The translations under genes were made by a program, and so were the position numbers. The notes beneath the pieces were generated by a model that saw nothing but the letters and a program-made list of their open reading frames with translations, made no database searches and was not told the origin of the DNA. Source: Hevea brasiliensis (taxonomy: Eukaryota; Streptophyta; Magnoliopsida; Malpighiales; Euphorbiaceae). From it: a DNA stretch of 64,000 bases. The stretch's first letter is position 1, and every line of letters starts with the position of its first letter. This document shows positions 25,601-33,690 of the stretch, one piece after another. The DNA lies in NCBI RefSeq assembly GCF_030052815.1, contig NC_079498.1, forward strand, positions 73,642,992-73,706,991, in the 5' to 3' direction.

Positions 25601-28600
25601 GAATACTCAACCCAGTGAAGCCTTAATTTCAAATTAGTTTGTGTTGGTTACATGGTTTGGTTTCCTTCATTCTACTTGGTTTAAAGTTGTAGAAAGAGAT
25701 GATTCTCCTTAATATCAATTAATCTGTACATGGGTATATATATACAATTGATTCCTATAATTGTGTTCTACTAATTAGGAAGAAATCCTAAATAAGAATT
25801 CCTAAATAGGAATACAGAATACAAAATATACAGAGAAATAATATAATGATTGACTTTCCATAACACTCCCCCTCAAGTTGGAGCATAGATGTTAATCATG
25901 CCCAACTTGTTACAAATGTAGTCATTCCTAGCTCCATTCAGAGCTTTTGTGAAAATGTCTCCCAATTGCTCTCCAGTTTTGATATATCCTGTTGAGATGA
26001 TCTGTTGTTGAATCTTTTCACGAATAAAGTGACAATCAATCTCAATATGTTTGGTCTGCTCATGAAATACCGGATTAGAAGCAATATGGAGAGCAGCTTG
26101 ATTATCACACCATAATTTCGCAGGCAGGGGGGTCTTAAAACCTGTCTCATCTAGTAATTGAAGTATACACATTACCTCACATACTGATTGTGCCATGGCT
26201 CTATATTCGGATTCAGCACTAGATCGAGAAACTACACTCTGCTTCTTGCTTCTCCAAGACACCAAATTTCCTCCAACAAAAACGCAATATCCAGTAGTTG
26301 ATCTCCTGTCAACCTTAGATCCAGCCCAGTCGGCATCTGAAAAACATTCAACATTCAAATGCCCATGATTACCATATAACAAACCTCTTCCTGGAGCGCC
26401 CTTCAGATAACACAAGATTTGTCCCAAGGCTTCCCAATGAGCAACAGTTGGGGAAGACATAAACTGACTTACCACACTAACGGCATAAGCAATGTCAGGA
26501 CGAGTGACTGTAAGGTAGTTCAATTTTCCTATCAATCTCCTGTATCTCTCTGGATCTTCAAACAACTCACTATCCCCTGCTAACAGTTGTAAATTTGGAG
26601 TCATTGGTGCACTACAAGGCTTAGCACCTAATTTTCCTGTTTCTGTCAATAGATCGAGGACATATTTTTCTTTGAGACAAGAAAATACCCTTCTTACTTC
26701 TCATAACTTCAATACCCAAGAAATACTTTAATAATCCCAAGTCTTTGGTCTAAAACTGGGTTTGGAGGAAGGTTTTAAGAGATGAAATACCCGCAGAGTC
26801 ACTCCCAGTGATGATAATGTCATCCACATAGACTACCAGGAGAATTAAACCAGCCTCAGATTGCCTATAAAATACTGAGTGATTACACTTACTCTTTTGC
26901 ATACCAAATTCCTGTACTGCTTCACTGAATCTCCCAAACCAGGCCCTAGGACTTTGTTTCAAGCCATAAAGAAACTTCCGAAGCCTACAAACTTTACCAA
27001 ACTCCCCCTGAGCAACAAACCCAGGTGGTTGCTCCATATACACCTTCTCCTGAAGATCACCATGAAGGAAAGCATTCTTGACATCCAATTGGTGCAGGGG
27101 CCAATCATATGTAGCTGCTAAAGAGATAAACAAGCGAACAGAAGTAAGTTTAGCTATAGGAGAAAAAGTGTCAGAATAATCAACCCCATATGTCTGAGCA
27201 TATCCTTTTGCTACAAGACGTGCTTTTAACCTAGCCACAGAACCATCAGGATTTACCTTTACTGTAAATACCCATTTGCAACCAATAGCTTTCTTACCGG
27301 TAGGCAAAGGCAACAGTTCCCATGTACCATTAGCATCTAAAGCCTCCATTTCCTCTTTCATAGCAGCACACCAGCCAGGATGAGACAGTGCCTCACCAAC
27401 AGTATTAGGAATAGGAACAGAGTCTAAAGAAATAACAAAACACCGAGAACAAGAAGAGAATTGATTATAAGAAACAAAAGAAGAGATAGGGTAAGTACAT
27501 GAACGTTTACCTTTAGGAAGAGCAATGGGTAAGTCTATATCAGAATCATGATCAGTATGAGGTACAGGATCTCCCAACGAAGTAGCTGGTGGAGGATCTG
27601 AGTTAGGAATCTCCAATCTCCTGGAATAAACATGAACAACGGGAGGTCGAGTAGGTCTAGAGACAGAAGAAACAGGCTGTGAGAGAGGACTAAACATTGG
27701 TTGGACAGTATATATTAAGAGATCATCCTCCTCCCCCTGACTCTCATACACAGATGATTGAGGAAAAAATGGAGTGGACTCAAAAAATGTGACATCTGCA
27801 GAAACAAGATAACGATTAAGAGTAGGAGAGAAACAGCGGTACCCTTTTTGGATCCGGGAGTACCCAAGGAAGACACATTGAGAGACTTTGGATCCAATTT
27901 AGTAACTTGCGGACGAACATCACGCACAAAATAGGTACAACAAAAAATACGGGGTTCAACAGGGAACAAAGATTTGTAGGGAACAAAGCAGTATAAGAAA
28001 TATCCCCATTAAGGACAGAAGACGGCATACGATTGATAAAAAAACATGCCGTAGAAACTGCATTCGCCCAAAAGTGTTTAGGAACTTTCATCTGAAAAAG
28101 AAGAGCACGAGTTACCTCAAAAAGATGCCGATTTTTTCTTTCGGCCACACCATTTTGGGATGGGGTATCCACACAGGAAGACTGATGAAGAATGCCATTT
28201 TGTGTCATATAAGACTGAAATTGTGCTGAAAAGTATTCTTTGGCATTGTCACTTCTTAATATGCGCACAGAAGTATTAAATTGAGTTTTGATTTCATTAC
28301 AAAAGGCACAAAAGATAGAAAACAACTCAGAACGATTCTTCATTAAATATAACCAGGTAACACGAGAGTAATCATCAACAAAAGTAACAAAATAACGAAA
28401 TCCAGTTTTAGAAGTAACAGAACAAGGACCCCAAACATCAGAATGAACTAACTCAAAAGGGGATGAAGCCCGTTTGTTGACTCTAGACACAGAAGGCAAA
28501 CGATGATGTTTTGCAAACTGACACGACTCACATTCTAGTACTGATAAAGACTGAAACTGAGGACACAACTTCTTCATGGTAGACAAAGAAGGATGGCCCA

Positions 28601-31600
28601 ATCTATAATGAGCTTCAAGAGGTGTTAAGGTACTGGAGCAAACAAGCGACCGCGGTACATGATTTTCCAGAATGTAGAGATTACCTGACTCACGTCTTCT
28701 ACCAATAATCTGCTTCGTCACAAGATCCTGAAATAAACACTGGTCAGAAAAAAAAGGAAACATAACAATTTAAGGTACGAGTAAGTTTAATAACAGAAAG
28801 TAGATTAAAAGAGAAATTTGGTAAACACAAAACAGATGACAAAGAAATTGACGAAGTCGGATTCGCAGTTCCAGAACCCATGACACAAGAAGTAGAACCA
28901 TCAGCTAAAGTAACAGTAGAGGAAGTGAGATTAGACTGAAAAGCAGATAGAAGACTAGAATTACCTGTCATGTGATCTGTCGCACCAGAATTAATAACCC
29001 ATTTGGATGAGGAAGACACAAGGCATGTAGTGGATTTTTCTGACTCAGCGATCGCAGTGACAGGGGAACTGGTAGGCTTTAGAGATGCCTGATACTGGGA
29101 AAACTGTGCAAAATCCTCTGCAGATACCAAAACAGTTTTCTCAAAGGAAGATACTGTAGAATCCTCTGCTGCCATATTTGCCATCTGTGATCGCTGATTT
29201 TTCCTCTGAAGTTGCGGACAATTATATTTTGTATGGCCAGGCTCATGGCAATAATAACAAATGACTCCTCTTGAGTCCTGATTAGAACTAGCCTCTCCAT
29301 TACGCTGATTACTTCTGTTGCCTGTAATTCCTCCTCTACTTCCTCTTCTATTACCCTGTTGTCCATTTGGATTACGGCTAATAAGAGCACTACTGGCAGG
29401 CTGTGACGATTGGGTACTCTCTGTACGAAGGACCCGTGTGAACGTTTCATGCAAAGAGGAAATCTCAGAACTGGAGAGAATCTGAGATTTAGCAGTCTCA
29501 TACTCTGAAGGAAGGCCTGCAAGAAAACTCATAACAGCTAGTTGCTCCCGTTGGGCCTGCTGAACTTTCACATCAGAACTAAAAGGCAACAATACATTAA
29601 GTTCCTCATATACCCGTTTAAAATCCATAAAATAAGCCGTGAGAGACTTATTCTCTTTCTCAAAGACGGAGAATGCCTTACAAACATCATAAATACGGAG
29701 ATATTCCGCTACTGTAATACGTAAACTCTAAGTAATCCATCAATTCCTTAACAAATTCACAGTGATTAATTAAACTAATTACCTCACTGTGAATCGAGTT
29801 CCGAAGCTGCAAAAACAACCGAGCATCCTCCCTTAGCCAAGTTTGTTGTGTATCATCAGTAGGTGGATCTTTAGTAAGGTGATCATCCTTATCAATGCTA
29901 CGCAAATAGACCCTAACAGTCTTACTCCACTCCAGGTAATTCGAATAATTAAGTTTGTGTTCCGTGATCTTAGTCATCACCGGAATCACATCAGAAATAA
30001 CATTCTTATTGTCTGCCATTTGTTGAGACAGAAAATTAACCGAAACGATAATCCAAAGTGCTTACAGTAGCAAAATAACCCAAAATCACAAATCAAGCAA
30101 ATACCGAAATAGGATCTGAGAGCCAAACCTCAGAAGTCCTTTAATGGTGTACTGGATCAGGCAACAGCACACAGTGGTGGAATAAGGGGATTGAGGCGAC
30201 GCTGGTGATGTTGATCGGAGTCGAAAAGGCCGGTCGGCGGTCAAGGTCTCTCTTGAGCTGGGTGGTGAGAACAAATAATCACCCTAGATAGATGACCTGC
30301 TCTGATACCATGTAAAAAGAGATGATTATCCTTAATATCAATTAATCTGTACATGGGTATATATATACAATTGATTCCTATAATTGTGTTCTACTAATTA
30401 GGAAGAAATCCTAAATAAGAATTCCTAAATAGGAGTACAGAATACAAAATATACAGAGAAATAATATAATGATTGACTTTCTATAACAAAAGTGATCTAA
30501 AGCCACTTAGTCCTTTCTCACTACTTCCCTCCACATCATCTTAAGTGTACTTTCTTATGTCCTGCTTCTTCATTGTGCTTGATCTTTCATATTAGTGTAT
30601 AGGCAGTTCATTGTGCTGAGTCTTTTGTACTAGTGCATTTGTTAGTCTATGATGTATATATCCAAACGATCTCAATCTCCCTTCTAACAACTTTTCCTCA
30701 ATAGGTCCCACTTCCATCTTCCTGTGAATGTATTAATTCGTTGTCCAGTCTATCCTTGTGTTTCTGGACCTCATCTGAGCATCTTGATATCTACTGTGCT
30801 CATTTATTATTTATGTGTTGTTCATTTATTATTTATGTGTTGTTTCTTCAATAACCAATACTTATTGCCTTCATATCTGATTGAATTGCAGTTCCTTTTC
30901 AACTTAGCAAGTGTCCTGCAATCACATAGAACTCCTGTATTCTTATTGCATTTCAATACTTCATCCATCTTAAGTTCTAGGTTGACATTATTCTCGTTTC
31001 ACCCATCCCTTTGTATGATAGAACATAAGTGTCTAAAAAATACAATACAAGGGCTCAATAGTAAAACTCAAAAAATTAAGAGGCTTATGTGGTAGGTTTA
31101 CATGATCTTTTTAATTTAAACCATGTTTCTGCTTGGCAAGATAATTTTCTCATCTTGTTAAAAATCTTTTCTTTTAAGAGCAGATTTTCCTTTCATCCAT
31201 TTCTACAAATATTTGACACTTGAATTTATAGAATTGCTACTTGAATTTATAGAATTGCTACAATGTTTCACACTACTATTTGCTATAGACGTGCCAACCA
31301 CCAACCCACACCACCAATCCCCTCCACCCCCACCCCACCCCACCCCCAACACACACCCCAAAACCAACCACCCCCCCTTCTTCCTCCTCCTCCTCCTCCT
31401 CCTCCTCTCTCTGTTTTCTTTTTCCACCTTATGCCTCTCTTCAAGTTGAGATGTTGTTCTTTTGCATTTCTATCATTGATGTACCCTCATTTTTTTAGCT
31501 TTAAATTGTCCCTCTTTCTTTCCCTACTTTTTCTTTTTCTTTTTCTTTTTCTTTTTTTTTTTGGCAATATGTGATTTTGCAGGTTGTGACAGCTGTATTA

Positions 31601-33334
31601 ATTATTTTGTTTGTCATTTAATGCCTTGCAGGTGCTATATTTATTGTTTGCCTGCTTATCACTTCCAGGTTTCAATTCTTTTGCTAGCCCTTTTCTGCAC
31701 CTACTGTTTAAGGCACTATTGTTATCCTCAACCAACTCATTTTTAATTTGGATGCTCTTTGATTGCCTTTGAATGCAGTTTTTGGAGTTCTGCTATCATT
31801 CTACTTGTTTTGCTGATGATTGTTGTCGATCTAATGGTATGACATCTAAAGATGATACTTTGTCCTGGGAGTCTGTGTGTGTGTGTGTGTTCCAATAAAA
31901 AATGCTATCTTTTCTCCTAATCATTTCGTGTATTTCTTTTCTTCAATTTCAACTGCATGTTCATGAGGATATTTACTTTTCATGTTGAATAACACTGCAG
32001 GGTATAATGGCAGTTCTGGATATTCAACTAAACGCTGTCTCCGTCGTAAACCTTATAATGTCAATAGGAATTGCTGTTGAGTTTTGTGTACATATTGCAC
32101 ATGCTTTCTTGGTTAGTATCAATTCAGTTGTAACCTAAGGCTCTGCATTGTTTTAAAATTCTGCTTTTGGAGGCTTGGAGAAGGTGGTAGCTATATCTGG
32201 GGCATGGGATTGCATAATTCATAATTGTCAGAGTTGTGTCTGGATTTCTTTTTTTTTTTTTCCCGATATTTATTCTTTTGTGTTATAAAGAACATAATAT
32301 GCATTACATTTACCTGCTAAGGGGTTACTGTATTCCCAATTTCGCACCTACTCTCCTTGATATGACTTCAGACGATCTATTTACTGTTGACAATTACCCG
32401 TAATTTGCTAAATCCCACAACCTTCTGTTCCATACAGGCAAGTCAAGGGGATAGGAGCCATAGGGCTAAGCAGGCTCTGAGTACTATGGGAGCTTCTGTC
32501 CTTAGGTTTGACCTTGCACTTTTATTTTCCCTGTTGAATTGTGGAGTATGGACATGACTGCTGCTTAATCAGTTTTAATATAGTATTTGTTAATAGTAGA
32601 AGATCAACCTTGAACTTGAGTGAGCATTCTTTTGTTCACCATTGTTTTCACCATTCTTGTTATAGTCCATGTTTTGGGATTTACTGTGGCCATTAAACCA
32701 CTTAACTGATAATTTTGCTTTTCTTTTTTTTGGGCAGTGGAATTACTTTCACGAAGCTTGTTGGAGTCATTGTCCTTTGCTTCTCAAGATCAGAAATTTT
32801 TGTGGTCTCTGCCTCTTTTCTTTAATCCTTGACTAGTTCTAACTGGATCAGAAATGTGAAAATGACTTTGGGCGTTTTGCAGGTCTATTACTTCCAAATG
32901 TACCTGGCACTGATCATTATTGGTTTCTTGCATGGGCTAATATTTCTACCAGTAAGTTAACTGATATATCCTGTTACCATAATGATTGCTCTACTCCGTA
33001 TAGCTTTATGCACCCATCAAAACCCTCTGTTAAATGGGGATTTCTTTCCTGTATTGGTGCTTCTTTGTTATTAAGAAAAAGAAGGCGCTGTGCTCTTTGT
33101 TATGCTATTATACAATTGTCATTTCCCTGATGGGTACAGAGAGAAACATAGAGGAACTGTGCTATACCATAAGATTAAAAAAAAAAAAGGTTGAAGAATA
33201 TTCCTAGAACCAATAACGTATATTTTCTCATTTTGGTTTTGCAGGTGATACTGAGTATTGTCGGGCCACCATCGAGACGTATAGTAATGGAGAGACAAGA
33301 AGATGAGGCATCTGCTTCATCACAACTGAGCTGA
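60..33334 (+). CDS. NPC1: NPC1-like sterol transporter, 3' half (22 exons)
   Basis: Membrane protein of the Niemann-Pick C1 / patched-like RND family, which moves sterols or sphingolipids at late endosome or vacuole membranes. Exons: 60-143, 1400-1528, 2073-2271, 2355-2498, 2635-2678, 13345-13428, 13526-13594, 13694-13770, 14816-14885, 15991-16140, 19382-19447, 21293-21437, 21509-21573, 21684-21749, 22455-22548, 31632-31668, 31779-31836, 32001-32111, 32438-32505, 32738-32804, 32883-32951, 33245-33334. All introns are GT-AG and phases match at every junction, giving 1986 nt: 661 codons plus TGA. Plant NPC1 is near 1280 residues, so the N-terminal half lies upstream of the window. The order seen is sterol-sensing domain, a transmembrane helix, a Cys-rich lumenal domain, then the final helices. 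No exon has a stop or frameshift despite about 20 kb of insertions in introns. Exon limits are my reading of splice sites and family similarity, not transcript data. Confidence 0.93.
144..1399 (+). other. NPC1 intron 1, no recognised insert
   Basis: 1256 bp between GTACAT and TTTTCAG. A patch at about 790-1025 is rich in CCA/GCC/CAC triplets on the + strand, unlike the AT-rich surroundings. I cannot assign it to any element. Short open frames here look like chance. Confidence 0.5.
1529..2072 (+). other. NPC1 intron 2, no recognised insert
   Basis: 544 bp of AT-rich sequence with a normal GTAAGT donor and TTTTCAG acceptor. I see no repeat or gene in it. Confidence 0.5.
2795..3008 (+). repeat. 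5' LTR of Copia A, followed by primer site
   Basis: 214 bp from TGTTAG to TCATCA. The first 19 bp are present twice in tandem. The 12 bp right after it (3009-3020, TGGTATCATAGC) match the usual plant initiator-tRNA-Met primer site with one change. Confidence 0.93.
3421..4290 (+). pseudogene. gag of Copia A, degraded
   Basis: Begins ATGTCTGATGG. Similarity to plant Copia gag includes [23 protein letters not shown] and the part at 3930-4166 ([20 protein letters not shown]). A CCHC-type zinc knuckle follows in frame ([15 protein letters not shown], about 4168-4215). Several in-frame stops break it. Confidence 0.8.
4299..5790 (+). pseudogene. protease and integrase part of Copia A pol, degraded
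   Basis: The protease motif is decayed ([13 protein letters not shown] where families usually have a DSGA core), so the catalytic Asp is lost. The integrase zinc-binding part is at 4850-5000 ([10 protein letters not shown] then CEFAKHTRQ). The core follows at 5040-5340 ([41 protein letters not shown]) and its end at 5448-5780. Stops include a Trp codon turned to TAG near 5047. Confidence 0.82.
6060..6892 (+). pseudogene. reverse transcriptase of Copia A, part before element B
   Basis: RT blocks in order: KARLVAK-like [20 protein letters not shown] (6385-6450), [18 protein letters not shown] (6520-6570), [15 protein letters not shown] (6618-6665) and the catalytic [11 protein letters not shown] (6777-6810), which is intact. 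There are stops at Trp positions near 6518 and 6668. The frame is cut by element B right after KYFLG. Confidence 0.85.
6893..7094 (-). repeat. 3' LTR of Copia B (- strand)
   Basis: 202 bp, TG...CA ends. On the - strand its first 22 bp are repeated twice in tandem; C and D have a single copy. The adjoining 7095-7106 is the complement of the purine tract (CTTGAGGGGGAG on the - strand). Confidence 0.92.
7102..8979 (-). pseudogene. RT and RNase H of Copia B
   Basis: The frame 7483-8979 gives 498 residues: an acidic linker ([10 protein letters not shown]), then [75 protein letters not shown] and [19 protein letters not shown]. RNase H ends in a separate frame at 7102-7425 ([40 protein letters not shown]). 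The second catalytic position of YVDD is Glu here. A frameshift lies between the two frames near 7480. Confidence 0.88.
9067..9987 (-). pseudogene. integrase of Copia B
   Basis: Two frames, 9445-9987 and 9067-9438. They show [54 protein letters not shown] and [17 protein letters not shown], the usual Copia integrase core with the D,D,E positions recognisable. The zinc-binding N-terminus (about 9760-9990) is scrambled by indels compared with C and D. A stop or shift separates the two frames at 9440. Confidence 0.85.
10309..11238 (-). CDS. gag of Copia B (309 residues, mostly open)
   Basis: The longest intact gag of the B/C/D family in the window. After the start come [75 protein letters not shown], then a basic Gly/Arg/Asn linker and a zinc knuckle ([14 protein letters not shown]). 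The knuckle has lost its second Cys (CYYY for CYYC). It ends near the protease boundary. The Met at 11224-11226 aligns with the starts in C and D, so the extra N-terminal residues may be untranslated. Confidence 0.82.
   Translation of the reverse strand: MSQQMADNKNVISYVIPVMTKITKYKLNSSNYLEWSKTVRVYLRSIDKDDHLTKNPPTDDTRQTWLREDTRLFLQLRNSIHSEVISLINHCEFVKELMDYLDFLYSGKGNISRIYDVCKSFYRAEKEDKPVTAYFMDFKQVYEELNVLLPFSPDVKVQQAQRKQLTVMSFLAGLPSEYETAKSQILSSYEISSLHETYTRVLRTESTQSSQPVSSALISRNPNGQQGNKRGSRGGITGNRSNQRNGEASSNQDSRGVICYYYHEPGHIKYNCPQLQRKNQRSPMANMAAENSTISSFEKTILVSAEDFA
11490..11689 (-). repeat. 5' LTR of Copia B (- strand) with primer site
   Basis: 200 bp matching 6893-7094 at roughly 95%. It again has the tandem 22-bp end. 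The complement of the tRNA-Met primer site (GCTCTGATACCA) is at 11478-11489. Confidence 0.92.
11695..12530 (+). pseudogene. end of RT and RNase H of Copia A, part after element B
   Basis: Continues the frame left at 6892 with [20 protein letters not shown]. RNase H follows: the FADSDWA-like region near 12067, [13 protein letters not shown] near 12106 and [13 protein letters not shown] with [14 protein letters not shown] (12208-12396). It ends near the purine tract GAGAAGGAG that precedes the 3' LTR. Confidence 0.83.
12538..12752 (+). repeat. 3' LTR of Copia A
   Basis: 215 bp that match 2795-3008 with about ten differences and one 1-bp indel. It carries the same tandem 19-bp start and ends TCATCA, followed by the target duplication TATAT. 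Confidence 0.93.
12770..13275 (+). pseudogene. 3' tail of an RTE LINE, degenerate
   Basis: Sense-strand translation resembles the C-terminal end of plant RTE reverse transcriptase (RIRNE-like, [26 protein letters not shown], then AEWSKRFI and SLGLR). It ends in the repeated GAGTTGAGTTG motif typical of RTE 3' ends. Many stops. It lies between the 3' end of Copia A and NPC1 exon 6. Confidence 0.6.
13345..16140 (+). CDS. NPC1: NPC1 exons 6-10: helix after the SSD and start of the last lumenal domain
   Basis: Exons 13345-13428, 13526-13594, 13694-13770, 14816-14885 and 15991-16140. Exon 6 encodes a hydrophobic helix ([18 protein letters not shown]) that continues into [20 protein letters not shown]. 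Exons 7-10 enter the third lumenal domain with [12 protein letters not shown], the Cys-bearing [15 protein letters not shown], and [20 protein letters not shown]. The codon split between exons 8 and 9 reads Cys, where I recall Ser in the Arabidopsis protein; this may be a natural difference or a misplaced splice site by one or two bases. Confidence 0.9.
13771..14815 (+). other. NPC1 intron 8, no recognised insert
   Basis: 1045 bp with normal splice ends. It is AT-rich, with no similarity I recognise on either strand. Confidence 0.45.
15110..15560. repeat. possible TRIM or solo LTR remnant in NPC1 intron 9
   Basis: Contains CCCGCATCGG at 15254 followed by CTTATAAAG at 15290, a CTCCTTCCCC block and GAGTGAGTTAGGTAGG. 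This is the same order of motifs (CCCACATCG, TATA, CTCCCCTT, GAGTTAGGCAGG) as the LTRs of the two TRIMs at 25063 and 52038. Ends and target duplication are not clear, so the limits are rough. Confidence 0.4.
16690..16985 (+). pseudogene. RNase H-like (RVT_3) fragment of a plant LINE
   Basis: The frame reads [14 protein letters not shown], stop, [20 protein letters not shown], then [14 protein letters not shown], stop. This is the plant RNase H-like domain often found at the end of L1-type LINEs or in loose gene copies. The DxxxL and NxxAH pattern is visible. Two in-frame stops make it a pseudogene. It lies in NPC1 intron 10. Confidence 0.6.
16986..17545. repeat. GT microsatellite and unassigned intron sequence
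   Basis: (GT)n at about 16986-17008 followed by GAGAGAGA. The rest, including a GGT-rich patch near 17178-17200, shows nothing I recognise. Confidence 0.5.
17531..19316 (+). pseudogene. RTE-type LINE, 5'-truncated, in NPC1 intron 10
   Basis: One continuous frame runs from about 17531 to the stop at 19292 with no frameshift. It encodes the reverse transcriptase and C-terminal end of an RTE non-LTR element: [59 protein letters not shown], the catalytic [27 protein letters not shown] and [14 protein letters not shown]. Seven in-frame stops (17927, 18083, 18287, 18485, 18740, 18908, 19223) interrupt it. The 3' end is the TTGAGTTAAGTTGAG tail. The endonuclease half is missing. It ends about 65 bp before NPC1 exon 11. 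Confidence 0.88.
19382..21749 (+). CDS. NPC1: NPC1 exons 11-14: Cys-rich lumenal loop
   Basis: Exons 19382-19447, 21293-21437, 21509-21573 and 21684-21749. They encode [20 protein letters not shown], then [20 protein letters not shown], then [11 protein letters not shown], all recognisable NPC1 lumenal motifs with paired cysteines. The acceptor of exon 11 sits behind a run of about 22 T and only some 65 bp after the end of an RTE LINE. Its donor leads straight into a CT/CA microsatellite. Intron 11 (1845 bp) holds small LTR elements H and I. Confidence 0.9.
19451..19503. repeat. (CT)n(CA)n microsatellite at the donor of NPC1 intron 11
   Basis: About 30 bp of CT repeat followed by about 22 bp of CA repeat, starting three bases after the GTAA donor of exon 11. 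Confidence 0.9.
19569..21143 (+). mobile_element. Element H: small non-coding LTR retroelement in NPC1 intron 11
   Basis: LTR 1 is 19569-19826 (TGTTATGG to CCTAACG). A primer-site-like TGGTATAAGAGC follows at 19827-19838. The interior of about 570 bp has no gag or pol similarity. A purine tract (AAGGGGAAG) precedes LTR 2, which starts at 20393 and ends at 21143 with CCTAACA, interrupted by element I. Both LTRs share the GTAGAGATTTGTATTCCTAA-type blocks and the CTTTCTTTCTT end. No clean target duplication: the flank is CTTAC on the right and CTTAG at 19556 on the left, before an extra purine tract, so the left end may be a recombined copy. Probably a LARD- or TRIM-like derivative. Confidence 0.72.
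20548..21016 (-). mobile_element. Element I: 469-bp LTR-type element nested in H
   Basis: Flanked by perfect TATAT copies at 20543-20547 and 21017-21021. On the - strand the right terminal block (20864-21016) runs TGTTATGG to CCACAACA, followed by a primer site TGGTATCATAGC (complement at 20852-20863). A purine tract complement (CTTTCCCCCCTCAAG) is at about 20744. The left terminal block (20548-about 20742) starts TGTTGAGA and is not alike in sequence to the right block. No coding sequence. Confidence 0.65.
21750..22454 (+). other. NPC1 intron 14, no recognised insert
   Basis: 705 bp with normal splice ends. Nothing recognised. Confidence 0.45.
22455..33334 (+). CDS. NPC1: NPC1 exons 15-22: C-terminal transmembrane bundle
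   Basis: Exons 22455-22548, 31632-31668, 31779-31836, 32001-32111, 32438-32505, 32738-32804, 32883-32951 and 33245-33334. They encode the last five helices: [96 protein letters not shown] and [20 protein letters not shown]. The protein ends ASASSQLS followed by TGA. Intron 15 is 9083 bp because of an L1, a TRIM, an RTE LINE and Copia C. The remaining introns are 78-326 bp. Confidence 0.92.
22613..22653. repeat. (CT)n microsatellite
   Basis: About 20 CT units near the start of NPC1 intron 15. Confidence 0.9.
23040..24430 (+). pseudogene. L1-type LINE remnant in NPC1 intron 15
   Basis: Degenerate sense-strand frames resemble the plant L1 ORF2. At about 23100-23280 the RT entry reads [20 protein letters not shown], then [17 protein letters not shown] and FAPKW. 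At 23560-23720 comes a piece ending SPWKFIS. At 24150-24210 it reads [19 protein letters not shown], the Trp-rich C-terminal block. The middle of the RT is lost, and a solo LTR (23753-24120) splits the last two blocks. Confidence 0.72.
23753..24120 (+). mobile_element. solo LTR inside the L1 remnant
   Basis: 368 bp with TGTTGCG and CTAACA ends and the CACAATTTACGCGGTTCACC block common in plant LTRs. The 5-bp flanks TTATT and ATATT differ at one position. The L1 frame resumes on the other side. Orientation is inferred from the TG...CA ends and that block. Confidence 0.62.
24431..25062. other. AT-rich intron sequence, nothing recognised
   Basis: Includes a poly(A) run at 24539-24549 that could be an old LINE tail. 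I see no coding or terminal repeats. Confidence 0.4.
25063..25364 (+). mobile_element. TRIM 1 in NPC1 intron 15
   Basis: A 302-bp terminal-repeat retrotransposon in miniature. The LTRs are 25063 to about 25169 and 25257-25364, about 107 bp each, starting TGATGC and ending ATATCA. TTGGTATTAGAGC after LTR 1 is the tRNA-Met primer site, and AAAGGGGTTGAGAA before LTR 2 is the purine tract. The target duplication GGAAT is perfect (25058-25062, 25365-25369). No coding capacity. It needs enzymes from a full-size relative to move. Confidence 0.88.
25590..25687 (-). pseudogene. 3' tail of RTE LINE on the - strand, left of Copia C
   Basis: The - strand carries the end of an RTE LINE, closing in GGGTTGAG near 25605. 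Its upstream part continues at 30489 beyond Copia C; the AAAGT target duplication joins the two halves. Confidence 0.5.
25688..25865 (-). repeat. 3' LTR of Copia C
   Basis: 178 bp, TGTAGA to ATAACA on the + strand. It adjoins the complement of the purine tract CTTGAGGGGGAG. Confidence 0.93.
25873..27751 (-). pseudogene. RT and RNase H of Copia C
   Basis: RT frame 26750-27751 (333 residues): [54 protein letters not shown] and an intact catalytic [11 protein letters not shown]. It stops where a Gln codon has become TAG (26750-26752). A 1-bp insertion in a T run near 26667 shifts the next part. The rest is frame 25873-26649 ([56 protein letters not shown]), a good RNase H. Confidence 0.9.
27816..28763 (-). 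pseudogene. integrase of Copia C
   Basis: 315 residues with the zinc-binding [18 protein letters not shown] and [10 protein letters not shown], then the core [52 protein letters not shown] and [20 protein letters not shown]. It is out of frame with the protease part because of an extra A in the A run at 28749-28756, and it runs into a wrong frame near 27980 after a lost T. Confidence 0.9.
28744..30019 (-). pseudogene. gag and protease of Copia C
   Basis: gag starts at 30017-30019 ([15 protein letters not shown]). A frameshift near 29700-29730 breaks it after KELMDYL. It resumes in frame 28744-29628: [16 protein letters not shown], a basic linker, the zinc knuckle [14 protein letters not shown] (intact CCHC) and the protease [13 protein letters not shown]. 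The catalytic protease Asp is Asn here, a single G-to-A change relative to element D (VIDSGATDH). Confidence 0.9.
30311..30488 (-). repeat. 5' LTR of Copia C with primer site
   Basis: 178 bp. Complement of the tRNA-Met primer site (GCTCTGATACCA) at 30299-30310. Confidence 0.93.
30489..31030 (-). pseudogene. RTE LINE, degenerate, - strand, right of Copia C
   Basis: The - strand translation matches the C-terminal third of plant RTE reverse transcriptase: [32 protein letters not shown], then [20 protein letters not shown] and TNALVQK. Frameshifts and stops are frequent. Copia C split it from its tail at 25590-25687. Confidence 0.65.
31031..31631. repeat. low-complexity stretch in NPC1 intron 15
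   Basis: Contains a 21-bp direct repeat at 31218-31259, a C/A-rich block at 31296-31375, (CTC)n at 31380-31407 and a TTTTTC repeat at 31523-31560. No gene is seen. The open frames here are low-complexity artefacts. Confidence 0.6.
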
Positions 33335-33690
33335 TTGGTGCAGTTCTATAGCCTTGTTATGTTAACATTATTGTTAGGGAAGAAATGGAGTAACCTCTTT
33401 CTCTCCCCTTTTTCCAATATTATAGGCTTATTTAAACAAAGAACAAAGCCGCACATGTTTTCAATGTCTGATGAATATTTTGCCAAATCCCTTACCTTCG
33501 TTTCCCTTCTGTGTTGTGCAACTTAATATACATTATTGCGACAAAACTAAATTACAACAATAGATTTTGATGAATCTTTTTTCTTGCTTTTCAAATATTT
33601 ACTACTTGTTTCATCAAGTTACAAGTTAGTCGTTGTGGAGGTAGACATAGCTGAAGAGATTTGAGAAGAATTTTCTTATATTCCAATAAT
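33335..33690 (+). other. NPC1 3' untranslated region and downstream flank
   Basis: AT-rich DNA after the NPC1 stop with no coding similarity. I see no clean AATAAA signal. The AATATA/AATAT-rich stretch near 33410-33540 is a plausible polyadenylation area. The end of the transcript cannot be fixed from sequence. Confidence 0.5.

Larger units (their letters stand above)
25688..30488 (-). mobile_element. Copia element C in NPC1 intron 15 (antisense to NPC1)
   Basis: A nearly full-length 4.8-kb Ty1/Copia element. LTRs are 25688-25865 and 30311-30488 (178 bp each, four differences), with target duplication AAAGT at 25683-25687 and 30489-30493. It is inserted in an old RTE LINE. The - strand order is primer site (30299-30310), gag, protease, integrase, RT, RNase H, purine tract (25866-25877). 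A handful of frameshifts and point changes inactivate it. It is clearly related to elements B and D. Confidence 0.95.

Noticed and set aside
30724..31095. 123-residue + strand open frame in NPC1 intron 15
   Set aside because: It is antisense to a degenerate RTE LINE and ends in low-complexity DNA.
31203..31574. Three overlapping Pro/Ser- or Arg/Gly-rich open frames
   Set aside because: Products of CA-, CTC- and TTTTTC-type simple repeats.
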